From Roseivivax sediminis (GTDB taxonomy: Bacteria; Pseudomonadota; Alphaproteobacteria; Rhodobacterales; Rhodobacteraceae), in contig NZ_FOMS01000020.1 in assembly GCF_900112685.1 (NCBI RefSeq), positions 1 through 52,616 on the forward strand: a DNA stretch of 52,616 nucleotides. The letters run 5' to 3'. This document shows positions 7,216 to 15,275 of this stretch, in pieces. The notes under the pieces are model-generated. The model searched no databases, was not told the DNA's origin, and saw only the letters and a list, made by a program, of their open reading frames with translations. Position 1 is the stretch's first letter; the number at the start of each line of letters is the position of its first letter. Made by a program: the position numbers and the translations under genes.

Positions 7216-8661
7216 TCAGTGATATTCGCTGTGCCGGGCCGTGCTGTCGCCCACGCGGACGACAGCCATCATTCCGGCGGCCTGGTGTTCGAGGATGTGG
7301 CAATGGAACATCCAGTCGCCGGCGTTATCGGCCACGAACGCGATCTCGACCCTTTCTTCCGGCGCGACGAGCACAGTGTCCTGCCATTCCCGATACCGGG
7401 TCGGTACGCCGTTTCGGGCAATGACCCGGAAGGAATGCCCGTGCAGATGGATCGGGTGATGCCAGGCGGTTCGGTTGTCCATTACGAAGATGTGGCTCGT
7501 GCCGATCGGCATCGAGATGAGCGGGTCCATCACATGGCCATCGGCCGCCTTGCCGTTGATGAACCACATCGCCCCGTTGCGCATCTGCTGCATCATGGAG
7601 CCCGCCTCGTCGCCCATCATCATCTGCCCCATCATGCCGCCATTGAAGACCACTTCGTGGCGCGTGGCGGCGGCGAGGTCCGGCTCGCGGAGCGGGTTCG
7701 CCGGTAGCTCGAGCGACCAGTCCGGAACGGTCTTCCGGAGAGGTGTTCCGTCGTAGCGGATGTCGACGAGATCATACTCGAGGCCCTGGTAGGCGATGTC
7801 GCGCAACGTCGTGTGACTTCCGGTGCGGCCGGCCATGTCGACCACCAGATCGATGCGCATGGCCGGGCCAATGACGACGATGCCCTCCCCCGGGGCGTGC
7901 GGCGTGACCGGCTGTCCGTCGAGCGCGACGATGACCGGCTCCAGATCGCCGAAGTCCAGCGCGAAGATCCGCGCGTTGGCCGCGTTGATGAGCCGCAAGC
8001 GGACGCGCTCGCCGCGACGCACCTCGACAGGGTCCGGAAGGGTGCCATTGATCGTCACCGTGTTGCCGACGCGCCCGTTGTGCGCCGCATCATGGCGGTT
8101 TCCGAAATCGTCGGAGATTTCGCCCGCCTCGGTCATACGCCAGTCGTCGAGCATCCAGGTCAGGTCCCGATCGACCCGGATCGGATCGTGCTCTTCGATG
8201 ATGAGGGGCCCGTAGAGGCCGCGTCCTACCTGCTCGGAGGAACGCTGGTGGGGATGATACCAGAACGTGCCGGCGTCGACGGCGTCGAACTCGTAGAGGA
8301 ACTCGCCGCCAACCGGGATCGGCGCCTGGGTCAGATGCGGGACACCGTCCATGGCGTTCGGCGTGCGGATGCCGTGCCAATGCATGGTCGTTCCCTCAGC
8401 GAGGCCGTTTTCCGCCCGCACGCGGATGCGCTCGCCCTGGCGCACCCGGATCTCGGGGCCCGGCACGCCACCGTTGTAGGCCCAGACTGCACTTGAGTTT
8501 TTAGGCCCACCGGACAGATAAACTCGCGACGGAGCAGCTCGTAGACGCATGGGCTCCGAAGCCGGTTGGGAGATGCCGGGCATCGGCATCGTTGCGGCTG
8601 CAAACGCGGCGCCGCCGAGGCGCAGCAGGCCGCGCCGGGTAAGAAGGACAGAAGAGGACAT
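7216..8661 (-). CDS. Multicopper oxidase (CueO/CopA-like), Tat-exported
   Basis: A 481-residue oxidase that probably oxidises Cu(I) to Cu(II) in the periplasm. All four copper-ligand motifs are present: HWHG (94-97), WYHPH (134-138), HPIHLHGH (402-409) and HCHILEH (453-459) followed by the axial Met. A twin-Arg signal (LTRRGLLRLGG) starts the protein. I placed the start at 8661, directly before this signal; an ATG at 8715 would add 18 unlikely residues. Residues 341-360 hold eight Met, like the Met-rich copper-binding insert of CueO, though shorter. It is the main enzyme of the operon starting at 9087. Confidence 0.95.
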   Translation of the reverse strand: MSSSVLLTRRGLLRLGGAAFAAATMPMPGISQPASEPMRLRAAPSRVYLSGGPKNSSAVWAYNGGVPGPEIRVRQGERIRVRAENGLAEGTTMHWHGIRTPNAMDGVPHLTQAPIPVGGEFLYEFDAVDAGTFWYHPHQRSSEQVGRGLYGPLIIEEHDPIRVDRDLTWMLDDWRMTEAGEISDDFGNRHDAAHNGRVGNTVTINGTLPDPVEVRRGERVRLRLINAANARIFALDFGDLEPVIVALDGQPVTPHAPGEGIVVIGPAMRIDLVVDMAGRTGSHTTLRDIAYQGLEYDLVDIRYDGTPLRKTVPDWSLELPANPLREPDLAAATRHEVVFNGGMMGQMMMGDEAGSMMQQMRNGAMWFINGKAADGHVMDPLISMPIGTSHIFVMDNRTAWHHPIHLHGHSFRVIARNGVPTRYREWQDTVLVAPEERVEIAFVADNAGDWMFHCHILEHQAAGMMAVVRVGDSTARHSEYH

Positions 8662-8757
8662 GGAGTCTGCCTTTATCTGAAGAGGGAGCATCGCGCAGAA
8701 TACACGCGGACGCACTGCACCGATCAGCCAAGAACGGTCTGACCGATGACGGAAACT

Positions 8758-9087
8758 TCAGAGAGACAGTTTGGGGGGTGACGGCTCGGGGGGAGCGCTG
8801 CCGCCCGACAACAACGGCCGGTCGACTACGAAAAGCAGCCCGCGTGCCTGTTCACTTTCGACAAGAACCATTGGGCTAGTTGCCAAGGCCATCAGACCAC
8901 CCGCCGCGCAAGGCGCAAGACAGGTGAGCTGACACTCCGTAACCGGAGCGTCGACACAGTCGTCGCAGTCGGACATCGCCTGCATCGTCTCCGAGGGCAC
9001 TGCCGCAGCCGCGCCGCCTGGTCCAAGCGGCCCCAGAAGACTGACCGTCAGCGACAGCACAAGAAGGAGAATCAGTGAACGCATCAT
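8758..9087 (-). CDS. Small secreted Cys-rich protein, first gene of the copper operon
   Basis: A 109-residue protein with a signal peptide (about residues 1-28) and a cluster of six Cys within DCDDC, ECQLTC and APC (about 40-61), followed by a Pro-rich tail. No family recognised. Its position behind a CueR-type promoter and before the multicopper oxidase suggests periplasmic copper binding. The predicted transcript start falls at or next to the ATG at 9087, so the message may be leaderless; there is no ribosome site upstream. Confidence 0.6.
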   Translation of the reverse strand: MMRSLILLLVLSLTVSLLGPLGPGGAAAAVPSETMQAMSDCDDCVDAPVTECQLTCLAPCAAGGLMALATSPMVLVESEQARGLLFVVDRPLLSGGSAPPEPSPPKLSL

Positions 9088-9094
9088 TGAAGGC

Positions 9095-9125
9095 GAAAAT
9101 GGGGCTTCCGGTGCTGGAAGGTAAA
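9095..9125 (-). promoter_or_regulatory. CueR-type copper-responsive promoter/operator
   Basis: Read on the minus strand: TTTACC (9120-9125), a 19-base spacer holding the dyad CTTCC-AGCACC-GGAAG, then ATTTTC (9095-9100). The geometry and the CTTCC/GGAAG arms match CueR operators such as that of E. coli copA, where a 19-bp spacer is corrected by activator binding. The transcript would start near 9088. No CueR gene is visible nearby, so the activator may be chromosomal or the MerR-type protein at 14063-14491. Confidence 0.65.
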
Positions 9126-9191
9126 TCGACGACAGATCACTTCTCCGTGGGCCATCATGGCGCGGCGAGTAAGGATCATCGGTGTCTACTT

Positions 9192-11480
9192 TCAGGTCGT
9201 TGCGGATGCATGATCGGGGCGGGTCTTCCCGCTGTTCAGACTGAAACGCCCCGTAGGTTCAAGCGTGCCGGTGGGCCGGAAGAAGAGTAGCCGGAGCGCG
9301 TTCATCGTGACCAGCACCGTGGCGCCGGTATCCGCGAGGATCGCGATCCAGAGGCCGGTGATCCCGAGCACGGTGGTCACCAGGAATACCGCCTTGAGCC
9401 CGAGCGCTATCGCGATGTTCTGGCGGATGTTCGACATGGTGGCCCGGGCGAGGCGGACCTTTGCGGCCACATCGGTCACGCGGTTGCGCAGGATCGCCGC
9501 GTCGGCCGTCTCCAGTGCGACGTCGGTGCCCGAGCCCATGGCGACGCCGACATGGGCGGCGGCGAGCGCGGGCGCATCGTTTATCCCATCGCCGATCATC
9601 ATCACCCGGGCGTCCGTCGTCAGGTCGCGTATCGCCGTGACCTTGTCTTCCGGCATGAGTTCGGAGCGATGCTCGATTCCGAGACCGTCGGCGATGGCCT
9701 GCGCCGTGCGCGGGTTGTCCCCGGTCAGCATGATCGAAGAGATGCCGAGCGCACGGAGCTGCGCGACAGCGTCCGCCGCATCGGCACGCGGTTCGTCTCG
9801 CAGCGCGATGAGGCCTTGGGGCACATCATCGCGCAAGACGATAACCACCGTCTTGCCGTCGGCTTCCAGCGCCGACACGCGAGTCCGGAGGTCGTCCTTG
9901 AGCGCACCGCGCTCGTCCGCCAGCCGCGGCGAGCCCACGCAGACGGTCGCGCCCTCGATGGACGCCTCCGCACCTTTGCCGGGGAGCGCGCGGCCGCCGG
10001 TCGCCGCCGCCGCGTCGACGCCTCGCCGCTCGGCCTCGGCGCAGATCGCCTGGCCGAGCGGGTGGCTCGCGCCGCTCTCGACGCCGGCGGCGAGCGCCAA
10101 GAGGTCTTCTTCGCGTCCGCTCAGCACTGCGACATCCGTTACGCGAGGCTTGCCGTGCGTGAGCGTTCCGGTCTTGTCAAAGGCGACACGGGTGGTGCGG
10201 GCGGTCGCCTCGATCACCGCGCCGCCCTTCATCAGCAGGCCGTTGCGCGCACCGGTGGAAAGCGCCGAGGTGATGGATGCGGGCACCGAGATGACCAGCG
10301 CACAGGGACAGCCGATCAGCAGCAGCGCCAGCGCGCGGTAGACCCATTCGCCCCATGCGAGGCCGAAGGCCAGAGGCGGGACGACTGCCACCAGGAGCGC
10401 GGCCCCCACGACGGCGGGCATGTAGATGCGGCTGAACCGGTCGATGAACCGCTCGGTCGGTGCGCGGGCGCTCTCGGCCTCTTCCACGAGACGGACGATG
10501 CGGGCGATGGTGTTGTCCTCGGCCGTCTTCGTGACCCGCACGCGCAGGAGCGCTTCGGCATTGATCGACCCCGCGAAGACCTCTGCGCCCGGCTCCTTGA
10601 GGCTCGGGACACTCTCGCCGGTCACCGGGCTCTCGTCGACGCCCGACGTGCCACTCATCACCTCGCCGTCGCAGGGAACGCGGTCGCCGGGGCGGACCTG
10701 CACGACCTGGCCGACCTCGAGTTTCTCCGCCGGGACCTCACGTGTCTTGCCCCCCACTTCGAGCCGCGCCGTCTTGGGCACGAGCTTCGAGAGCGCCCGG
10801 ATGCTGTCACGCGCCTTGCCGGCCGACACGCCTTCCAGGAGTTCACCAACGGCGAAGAGGAAGACGACGAGCGCCGCCTCCTCCGGCTCGCCGATCACCA
10901 GCGCGCCGCCGGCGGCGATGGTCATCAGCATCTCGATGGTGAAGGGCATGCCCGCCCGCGTCATGGCAAAGGCACGCTGCGCCACGGGCACGATCCCAAC
11001 GAGCGTTGCCAGGACAAACGCCCATTGGGCGATCTCTGCCGGGAAGACGAGGTGGGACGCCCAGGCCGCGGCAAGCAGTGCGCCGGTGCCGAGCACCAGA
11101 CGGCCCTTGGAGGATTCCATCCAAGAACTCGGCGCGTCGTCGGCCGGCTCGTCCATGTCCCCCGTCTCGCTGTCTGTCTCCGAGCTCTCCGCAGCATCTG
11201 GAAACGCGCCATCCGGAAGGACGAAACCGCCCTTGGGCTTTTCCGGTCGCGCGCCTTTGGGCGCGATGCCGAAGCCGACGCCGCGCACGGCCTCCTCGAT
11301 CCTCTCGGGCGGTGTCTGCGTCTCATCGAGCGTTAGTCGCAGCCGCTCGGCCATGAGAGCCACATCGACATCCTCGACGCCAGGCAGGCGCTCGACCGCA
11401 CCGCGTACCTTGGCGGCGCATGATCCGCAATCCATGCCCGTCACGCGCCACTCGCGGTGGCCTGCGCTTACGTCTGCCAT
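9192..11480 (-). CDS. zntA: P1B-type heavy-metal ATPase (ZntA/CadA-like, Zn/Cd/Pb export)
   Basis: A 762-residue ATP-driven exporter. In order: a heavy-metal-associated domain with GMDCGSC (15-21), an acidic linker (about 90-118), eight membrane helices, the CPC motif (391-393), DKTGT (435-439), SHPLG (472-476), TGDNP (586-590) and GDGINDAP (630-637). The last helix holds LADTGATVLV with Asp717, which marks the Zn/Cd/Pb subgroup (P1B-2) and separates it from copper pumps. GGAGAG precedes the ATG. Its own MerR-type promoter lies at 11516-11546. The full length argues that this is the working copy; a tail of another P1B ATPase survives at 25075-25230. Confidence 0.95.
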   Translation of the reverse strand: MADVSAGHREWRVTGMDCGSCAAKVRGAVERLPGVEDVDVALMAERLRLTLDETQTPPERIEEAVRGVGFGIAPKGARPEKPKGGFVLPDGAFPDAAESSETDSETGDMDEPADDAPSSWMESSKGRLVLGTGALLAAAWASHLVFPAEIAQWAFVLATLVGIVPVAQRAFAMTRAGMPFTIEMLMTIAAGGALVIGEPEEAALVVFLFAVGELLEGVSAGKARDSIRALSKLVPKTARLEVGGKTREVPAEKLEVGQVVQVRPGDRVPCDGEVMSGTSGVDESPVTGESVPSLKEPGAEVFAGSINAEALLRVRVTKTAEDNTIARIVRLVEEAESARAPTERFIDRFSRIYMPAVVGAALLVAVVPPLAFGLAWGEWVYRALALLLIGCPCALVISVPASITSALSTGARNGLLMKGGAVIEATARTTRVAFDKTGTLTHGKPRVTDVAVLSGREEDLLALAAGVESGASHPLGQAICAEAERRGVDAAAATGGRALPGKGAEASIEGATVCVGSPRLADERGALKDDLRTRVSALEADGKTVVIVLRDDVPQGLIALRDEPRADAADAVAQLRALGISSIMLTGDNPRTAQAIADGLGIEHRSELMPEDKVTAIRDLTTDARVMMIGDGINDAPALAAAHVGVAMGSGTDVALETADAAILRNRVTDVAAKVRLARATMSNIRQNIAIALGLKAVFLVTTVLGITGLWIAILADTGATVLVTMNALRLLFFRPTGTLEPTGRFSLNSGKTRPDHASATT

Positions 11481-11515
11481 GATGGCTCTCCGTGGTGAGT
11501 CCTCGATCGGAACTC

Positions 11516-11546
11516 GATATACGACCTACAGCCGCTGTAGGTTCAA
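11516..11546 (-). promoter_or_regulatory. MerR-family promoter/operator of the P1B ATPase
   Basis: On the minus strand: TTGAAC (11541-11546), 19-base spacer, TATATC (11516-11521). The spacer and flanks contain the perfect 19-bp palindrome ACCTACAGC-C-GCTGTAGGT (11524-11542). An overlong spacer filled by a dyad is the signature of MerR-type activation (ZntR, CadR, PbrR). It places the transcript start about 29 bases before the ATG. The likely regulator is the MerR protein at 14063-14491. Confidence 0.85.
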
Positions 11547-11602
11547 GGGCAAATAGCAATTTCACTAAACTCGAACGATTTCCGAGCTTTATCTGGAGCG
11601 GC

Positions 11603-11925
11603 GGTCTTATCTATCCCATCGCTGCACTCGCCAAGATTGCCGGTTGCTTCGCCATCTGGGCGTGGTGCCTCAAACCTCTGGCTATTACCGGGACTTGCAA
11701 GCCTTGCTGCGTTCGGCTGGCTGCTCGCGCAGGTCGACACCGAGCTTGCCGGTCGGGCCTATACTGCCTATGACAGCGTCTATCTCGCCGCCTACGACCC
11801 ATACCGTCGGCCCAAAGGTCTGCGGCGGCCAGACGCGACGGTCGGGTCTTGCAATGGACCATGTGACGGCAATCAACGTCAGTGCGAATGCCCGACATGT
11901 TCGTTGGCCGTGCCGTGCCCATAGA
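11603..11925 (+). pseudogene. Broken ynfA-family gene
   Basis: Plus-strand frames here encode pieces that line up with the intact YnfA at 13733-14059. One frame reads [18 protein letters not shown] (from about 11612) and a second reads [20 protein letters not shown] (from about 11721). The rest is shifted again and unrecognisable. At least one frameshift and loss of the start make it non-functional. Its end runs into the 3' end of the CDF gene on the other strand, so the copy was already decayed or was cut when the region was assembled. Confidence 0.75.
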
Positions 11926-12823
11926 GATCGGCATCCTCATGGGCACAATCCTCGTGCTCGAACTCGAGACTCGAATGAGCAATGCCGAAGCGGTCCTGTA
12001 GCGTGTCCTTGATGCGCTTCTTGGTTGACTCGATGTTCGCCCAGCCTTTCCCCGTCAGGACGACACGGCAATCGAGTGCGACTTGGTGCTCTTGCATCTG
12101 CCACAGATGGACGTGGTGGACGTCGGCCACCCCCTCTGTGCCGCGCATTGTGTCTATGACACTCTCGCAATCGAGGTCAGGCGGGCTGCCCAGCATCAGC
12201 GTTCGGATCGGGCCGCCTATCTCGGTGAAGGCTAGATATAGAATGTAGAGAGCGATTCCGATCGTAATCGCCGGGTCGACCCAACGCAGGTCATAGAGAA
12301 TGATGAGCGATCCGCCGACGATCACAGCGACCGACGCGAGCGCATCGGAGAGGTTGTGCAGGAACAAGGCGCGAATGTTCACGCTGCCCTTTTGCATGGA
12401 ATAGGTCAGCAGCGCGGTAAGGGTGTCCACGACCAGTGCGACACCGCCCAGGATCACGACCGTCCAGCCTTGAACCTCTGGTGGGTCGATCATCCGCATG
12501 CCGCCCTCGTAGATCAGGTAGAAACCTATCAGAATAAGCGTGGTGTAGTTGATCAGCGCGGCGACGATCTCGATCCGGCCGTAGCCAAAGGTCATGCGCT
12601 CATCCGCCGGTCGCCGGGCGATTTTGCGCGCGGCGAAGGCGATCACAAGCGACGCCATGTCCGAGAAATTGTGTAGCGCGTCAGCGATCAGCGCCAGGCT
12701 GCCCGAAAGGATCCCGCCGACGATCTGCGCGACGGTCAGAAGTCCGTTAGCCCAGATCGCGACAGACACGCGGCGGTCGCCGGATTTTGGGTCGATATGA
12801 GCATGGCTATGATCGTGCGGCAC
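11879..12823 (-). CDS. Cation diffusion facilitator (CDF) metal exporter
   Basis: A 314-residue Zn/Co/Cd-type proton antiporter of the inner membrane: His-rich start (PHDHSHAH), six helices, the metal-site motifs ALHNFSD in helix 2 and HNLSDA in helix 5, and a cytoplasmic C-terminal domain with VHHVHLWQM and a His-rich tail ([14 protein letters not shown]). I chose GTG 12823 because GAGGAG lies six bases upstream and the operator-promoter at 12852-12882 gives a 22-base leader; the longer open frame to 13045 would cross the promoter. It probably works with the P1B ATPase in zinc/cadmium efflux. Confidence 0.92.
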   Translation of the reverse strand: MPHDHSHAHIDPKSGDRRVSVAIWANGLLTVAQIVGGILSGSLALIADALHNFSDMASLVIAFAARKIARRPADERMTFGYGRIEIVAALINYTTLILIGFYLIYEGGMRMIDPPEVQGWTVVILGGVALVVDTLTALLTYSMQKGSVNIRALFLHNLSDALASVAVIVGGSLIILYDLRWVDPAITIGIALYILYLAFTEIGGPIRTLMLGSPPDLDCESVIDTMRGTEGVADVHHVHLWQMQEHQVALDCRVVLTGKGWANIESTKKRIKDTLQDRFGIAHSSLEFEHEDCAHEDADLYGHGTANEHVGHSH

Positions 12824-12851
12824 GGAAAGCTCCTCGAATCGGTCGAGGAGC

Positions 12852-12882
12852 AATTTAGTTGCTATAGTGGCTGTAGCTTCAA
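12852..12882 (-). promoter_or_regulatory. MerR-family promoter/operator of the CDF gene
   Basis: On the minus strand: TTGAAG (12877-12882), 19-base spacer with the near-perfect dyad GCTACAG-CCA-CTATAGC, TAAATT (12852-12857). Same layout and the same half-site as at 11516-11546, so one MerR regulator probably controls both. Confidence 0.8.
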
Positions 12883-12921
12883 TGCCTTTAACTACTTCCG
12901 ACCGAGACATTGGGCCTTCGG

Positions 12922-13656
12922 CTATCCGATGCTGCCAAGGACCGGGAAGGTTTCGAGCAACCAAAAGGCAAGACGGTTGATCTGGCCGGTCATCACGCCG
13001 AGCCCCATCAGCACCATCAGCCCGCCCGCAATGCGATAGAGCCACCGGCCTGTCGCTCCGATCCGTTTGAGTTTGCCCGCGATTTCATTGGTAAAGAGCG
13101 CGATCAGCAGGAACGGCACGCCCAGACCCACGGAATAGATGGCCAGAAGCGCCACGCCATCCGCGCCCGATGTCGTGCTCACCGCGAGTATCGAGCCGAG
13201 CACTGGCCCGATGCAGGGCGTCCAACCAAAGGCAAAGGCGAGACCCAGAAGATAAGCCCCCACCGCGTTGCCGCCTTTCGTTGCGACATCGGGCCTTGTG
13301 TCGCGCATCATCGCGGGGACCCGGATCGCCCCCATCATCACCATCCCGAAAAGTACGATTAGAGCGCCCCCCGCAAGACCCAGTTCGTATTTCCAGCGCA
13401 GCAGCATTCCGCCCAAAAGGTTTGCCCCGGCCCCGAGCGCCACGAAGACCGTGGAAAACCCGAGCACGAACCAGAGGCTCAGGATCACACTGCGCACCCG
13501 GTCGCCGATGGCTGTCGCCGTTCCCGATGCCAGAGCAGGTTGCCCCGCGATATAGGAGACATATCCTGGAGCCAGTGGCAGAACGCAGGGTGACAGAAAC
13601 GAGACCGTCCCGCCCAAAAAGGCTGCGATGATTCCCACACCGGAGATTTCGAACAT
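12922..13656 (-). CDS. ccdA: CcdA-type thiol-disulfide electron carrier (second copy)
   Basis: A 244-residue six-helix protein clearly paralogous to the product of 3287-4027: same start pattern (MFEISGVG), FLSPCVLPLAPGY with Cys24, and FGWTPCIGPVLG. AAAGGCGG precedes the ATG. It has its own metal-type promoter (13693-13723) and sits between the CDF exporter and the YnfA/MerR pair, so it is probably induced by metal. It may feed electrons to the periplasmic thiol proteins of the second copper operon, which lacks a ccdA of its own. Confidence 0.92.
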   Translation of the reverse strand: MFEISGVGIIAAFLGGTVSFLSPCVLPLAPGYVSYIAGQPALASGTATAIGDRVRSVILSLWFVLGFSTVFVALGAGANLLGGMLLRWKYELGLAGGALIVLFGMVMMGAIRVPAMMRDTRPDVATKGGNAVGAYLLGLAFAFGWTPCIGPVLGSILAVSTTSGADGVALLAIYSVGLGVPFLLIALFTNEIAGKLKRIGATGRWLYRIAGGLMVLMGLGVMTGQINRLAFWLLETFPVLGSIG

Positions 13657-13692
13657 TCAGTTGCCGCCTTTCCTGCACCTCAGTCGAACGGG

Positions 13693-13723
13693 CTTTTAAG
13701 GGCTACGACGGGTTTAGCTTCAA
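13693..13723 (-). promoter_or_regulatory. MerR-type promoter of the second ccdA
   Basis: On the minus strand: TTGAAG (13718-13723), 19-base spacer beginning with the same CTA half-site and ending near TAGC, then TAAAAG (13693-13698). The dyad (GCTA...TAGC) is weaker than in the ATPase and CDF promoters, but the spacing, the -35 box and a 30-base leader agree with them. Confidence 0.6.
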
Positions 13724-13732
13724 GAGAATTTC

Positions 13733-14059
13733 CTAGACTTGGCGCGGCGCCGCCAAGATGATCGCTGCCCCGACAAGGCAGATCGCGGTGCCAATCACAT
13801 CCCACCTGTCTGGCCGCTGTCCCTCGACCAGCCACATCCAGAGAACCGAGGCCGCGATATAGACGCCCCCGTAGGCCGCAAAAGCGCGCCCCGCCGCGGT
13901 GGCCTCGACTTGGGCGAGTAACCACCCGAAGAGCGCAAGCGCAAGAAGACCCGGGGCCAACCAGAGCGGCGAGGTCCCGAGGCGCCACCATGCCCAGATC
14001 GCGAAGCAACCGGCGATCTCGGCCAACGCGGCCAGAGGATAGGCGATCGCCGCGCCCAT
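13733..14059 (-). CDS. YnfA/UPF0060 family membrane protein
   Basis: A 108-residue protein with four membrane helices and the family hallmarks [20 protein letters not shown] near the start and YGGVYI. It follows the MerR gene by three bases, so the two are one operon. YnfA proteins resemble small-multidrug-resistance transporters in size and fold; their role near metal-resistance genes is unknown. A second, broken copy is at 11603-11925. Confidence 0.88.
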   Translation of the reverse strand: MGAAIAYPLAALAEIAGCFAIWAWWRLGTSPLWLAPGLLALALFGWLLAQVEATAAGRAFAAYGGVYIAASVLWMWLVEGQRPDRWDVIGTAICLVGAAIILAAPRQV

Positions 14060-14062
14060 GCC

Positions 14063-14491
14063 TCACGCCCCGATCCCGTCGTGGTCGGTCAAGCATGCGG
14101 CGTGATCGCGCAGAACCTCGAGCACGCGGCAATCGGCCGTCCGCCCGCCGCTGCATTCATGCACCATCCGATTCAGCTCCGTGCGCAGCGCCTCGAGCCG
14201 AGCGATCCGCCGCTCCACCTGCTTCAATTGCCGCCGCGCGATCGCATCGGCCTCATGGCAGGGCCGGTTGGGATGGTCGCCGAGGTCCAGGAGTTCTCGA
14301 ATGGCATCGAGCGAAAAGCCAAGCTGGCGCGAATGGCGGATGAAGGACAGCCGGTCGATCTCGGCATCGCCATAGCGCCGCTGCCCGCCTTCGGTCCGGC
14401 CCGGCTCGGGCATAAGTTCGATCTGCTCGTAGTAGCGGATGGTCTGCACCTTGGTGCCGGTCTTCTTCGCCAAGTTGCCGATCGTGAGCAT
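14063..14491 (-). CDS. MerR-family metal-responsive regulator (ZntR/CadR/PbrR-like)
   Basis: A 142-residue transcription activator. The N-terminal winged helix (MLTIGNLAKKTGTKVQTIRY) is followed by the dimerisation helix and metal loop. Cys78 (PCHEA), Cys113 (HECSGG), Cys121 (DCRVL) and Cys133 (AAC) sit close to the metal ligands of ZntR and PbrR (Cys79, 114, 124 in ZntR), so Zn, Cd or Pb is more likely than Cu. GGAGG precedes the ATG. It is the only MerR-type regulator in the window and is the natural activator of the promoters at 11516, 12852 and 13693. Confidence 0.92.
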   Translation of the reverse strand: MLTIGNLAKKTGTKVQTIRYYEQIELMPEPGRTEGGQRRYGDAEIDRLSFIRHSRQLGFSLDAIRELLDLGDHPNRPCHEADAIARRQLKQVERRIARLEALRTELNRMVHECSGGRTADCRVLEVLRDHAACLTDHDGIGA

Positions 14492-14498
14492 CTACGCC

Positions 14499-14529
14499 TC
14501 CATCAAACGTACAGTCGTGGTAGATTCGA
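14499..14529 (-). promoter_or_regulatory. Weak MerR-type promoter of merR-ynfA (possible autoregulation)
   Basis: On the minus strand: TCGAAT (14524-14529), 19-base spacer with CTAC...TGTACG partly matching the CTACAG...CTGTAG operator, then GATGGA (14499-14504), a poor -10 box overlapping the ribosome site of merR. Suggestive only. Confidence 0.35.
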
Positions 14530-14559
14530 TCGGCCGCTTTGGCAACGACGCCATGGCTT

Positions 14560-14573
14560 TCACATGCATGTGA
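14560..14573. promoter_or_regulatory. 14-bp palindrome TCACATGCATGTGA
   Basis: A perfect palindrome between merR and the second copper operon, about 30 bp upstream of its -35 box. A near-identical element, TCACATGGGTGTGA, lies at 20513-20526 upstream of the ZIP operon. Probably a shared operator for an unidentified regulator. Confidence 0.5.
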
Positions 14574-14601
14574 CAAAGTGCGGCAGCCGCGGTGAAAGGA
14601 G

Positions 14602-14632
14602 TTGAACCTCTAGTGGCTAGAGGATGTATCCG
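14602..14632 (+). promoter_or_regulatory. MerR-family promoter/operator of the second copper operon
   Basis: TTGAAC (14602-14607), 19-base spacer, TATCCG (14627-14632). The spacer region holds the perfect dyad CCTCTAG-TGG-CTAGAGG. The half-site (CTCTAG) differs from the CTACAG of the Zn/Cd promoters, so another MerR-family protein, or another metal, may be involved. The transcript would begin near 14639. Confidence 0.75.
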
Positions 14633-14666
14633 CGCCGTTATCAAAAACGGCAGGCAGGCGGTTTAC

Positions 14667-15275
14667 GTGACGCTGACATTCCTTCGAAAAGTACTTTGGG
14701 CCTCGGTGGGCGTTGCAGCGCTGGCATTGGTCTGGCTTCTTCTCTGGGCGGATTATCGTGCCGATCGTGCACGCACCGAGACGGAACCCGTTTTCCGAGC
14801 GAATTTCGAGCTGACCGATCACAGCGGGATGGTCCGCACCCAGGAGGATTTTGCGGGCCAGTGGATGCTGATCTTCTTCGGCTTCGCCAATTGCCCGGAC
14901 ATCTGCCCGACCACCCTTTCCGAGGTTGCCGCGGTCATGGACGGTCTGGGGGAGAACGCGGAGCAGGTTCAGCCGCTCTTCATCTCGATCGACCCGGAGC
15001 GCGACACGCCGGAGAACCTTGCCGACTATGTGCCGGTTTTTAATGCTGGCATCCTCGGCCTGACCGGAACGCCCGACCAGATCGAACGAACGGCCGAGAA
15101 CTTCCCCATCTTCTACGAGAAAATCGAGGAGGCCTCCGCGCCGGACGGTTACACGATGAGCCACACGTCACACCTGTTCCTGTTCGGCCCAGATGCGGGC
15201 CTTGTCACGACCTGGAGCTATGGGACGCCAGCCGAGGAGATCCTCGCCGATCTGCGTAAACGGATCACCAGATGA
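14667..15275 (+). CDS. SCO1/SenC-family protein (second copy)
   Basis: A 202-residue protein with an N-terminal membrane anchor (about residues 7-28) and the SCO core: CPDIC (Cys76, Cys80), IDPERDTPE and SHTSHLFLF with the copper-ligand His. The GTG at 14667 is chosen because the promoter at 14602-14632 places transcription start near 14639, which excludes the ATG at 14592. Its stop overlaps the DsbB start. It opens an eight-gene operon for periplasmic copper and thiol chemistry. Confidence 0.88.
   Translation: MTLTFLRKVLWASVGVAALALVWLLLWADYRADRARTETEPVFRANFELTDHSGMVRTQEDFAGQWMLIFFGFANCPDICPTTLSEVAAVMDGLGENAEQVQPLFISIDPERDTPENLADYVPVFNAGILGLTGTPDQIERTAENFPIFYEKIEEASAPDGYTMSHTSHLFLFGPDAGLVTTWSYGTPAEEILADLRKRITR

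Noticed and set aside
12824-13045. Longer CDF protein beginning at 13045
   Set aside because: It would cross the MerR-type promoter and the ccdA 3' end; GTG 12823 has a good ribosome site and begins the normal CDF N-terminus.
14592-14666. ATG 14592 as start of the SCO protein
   Set aside because: It lies upstream of the predicted transcript start of the 14602-14632 promoter.
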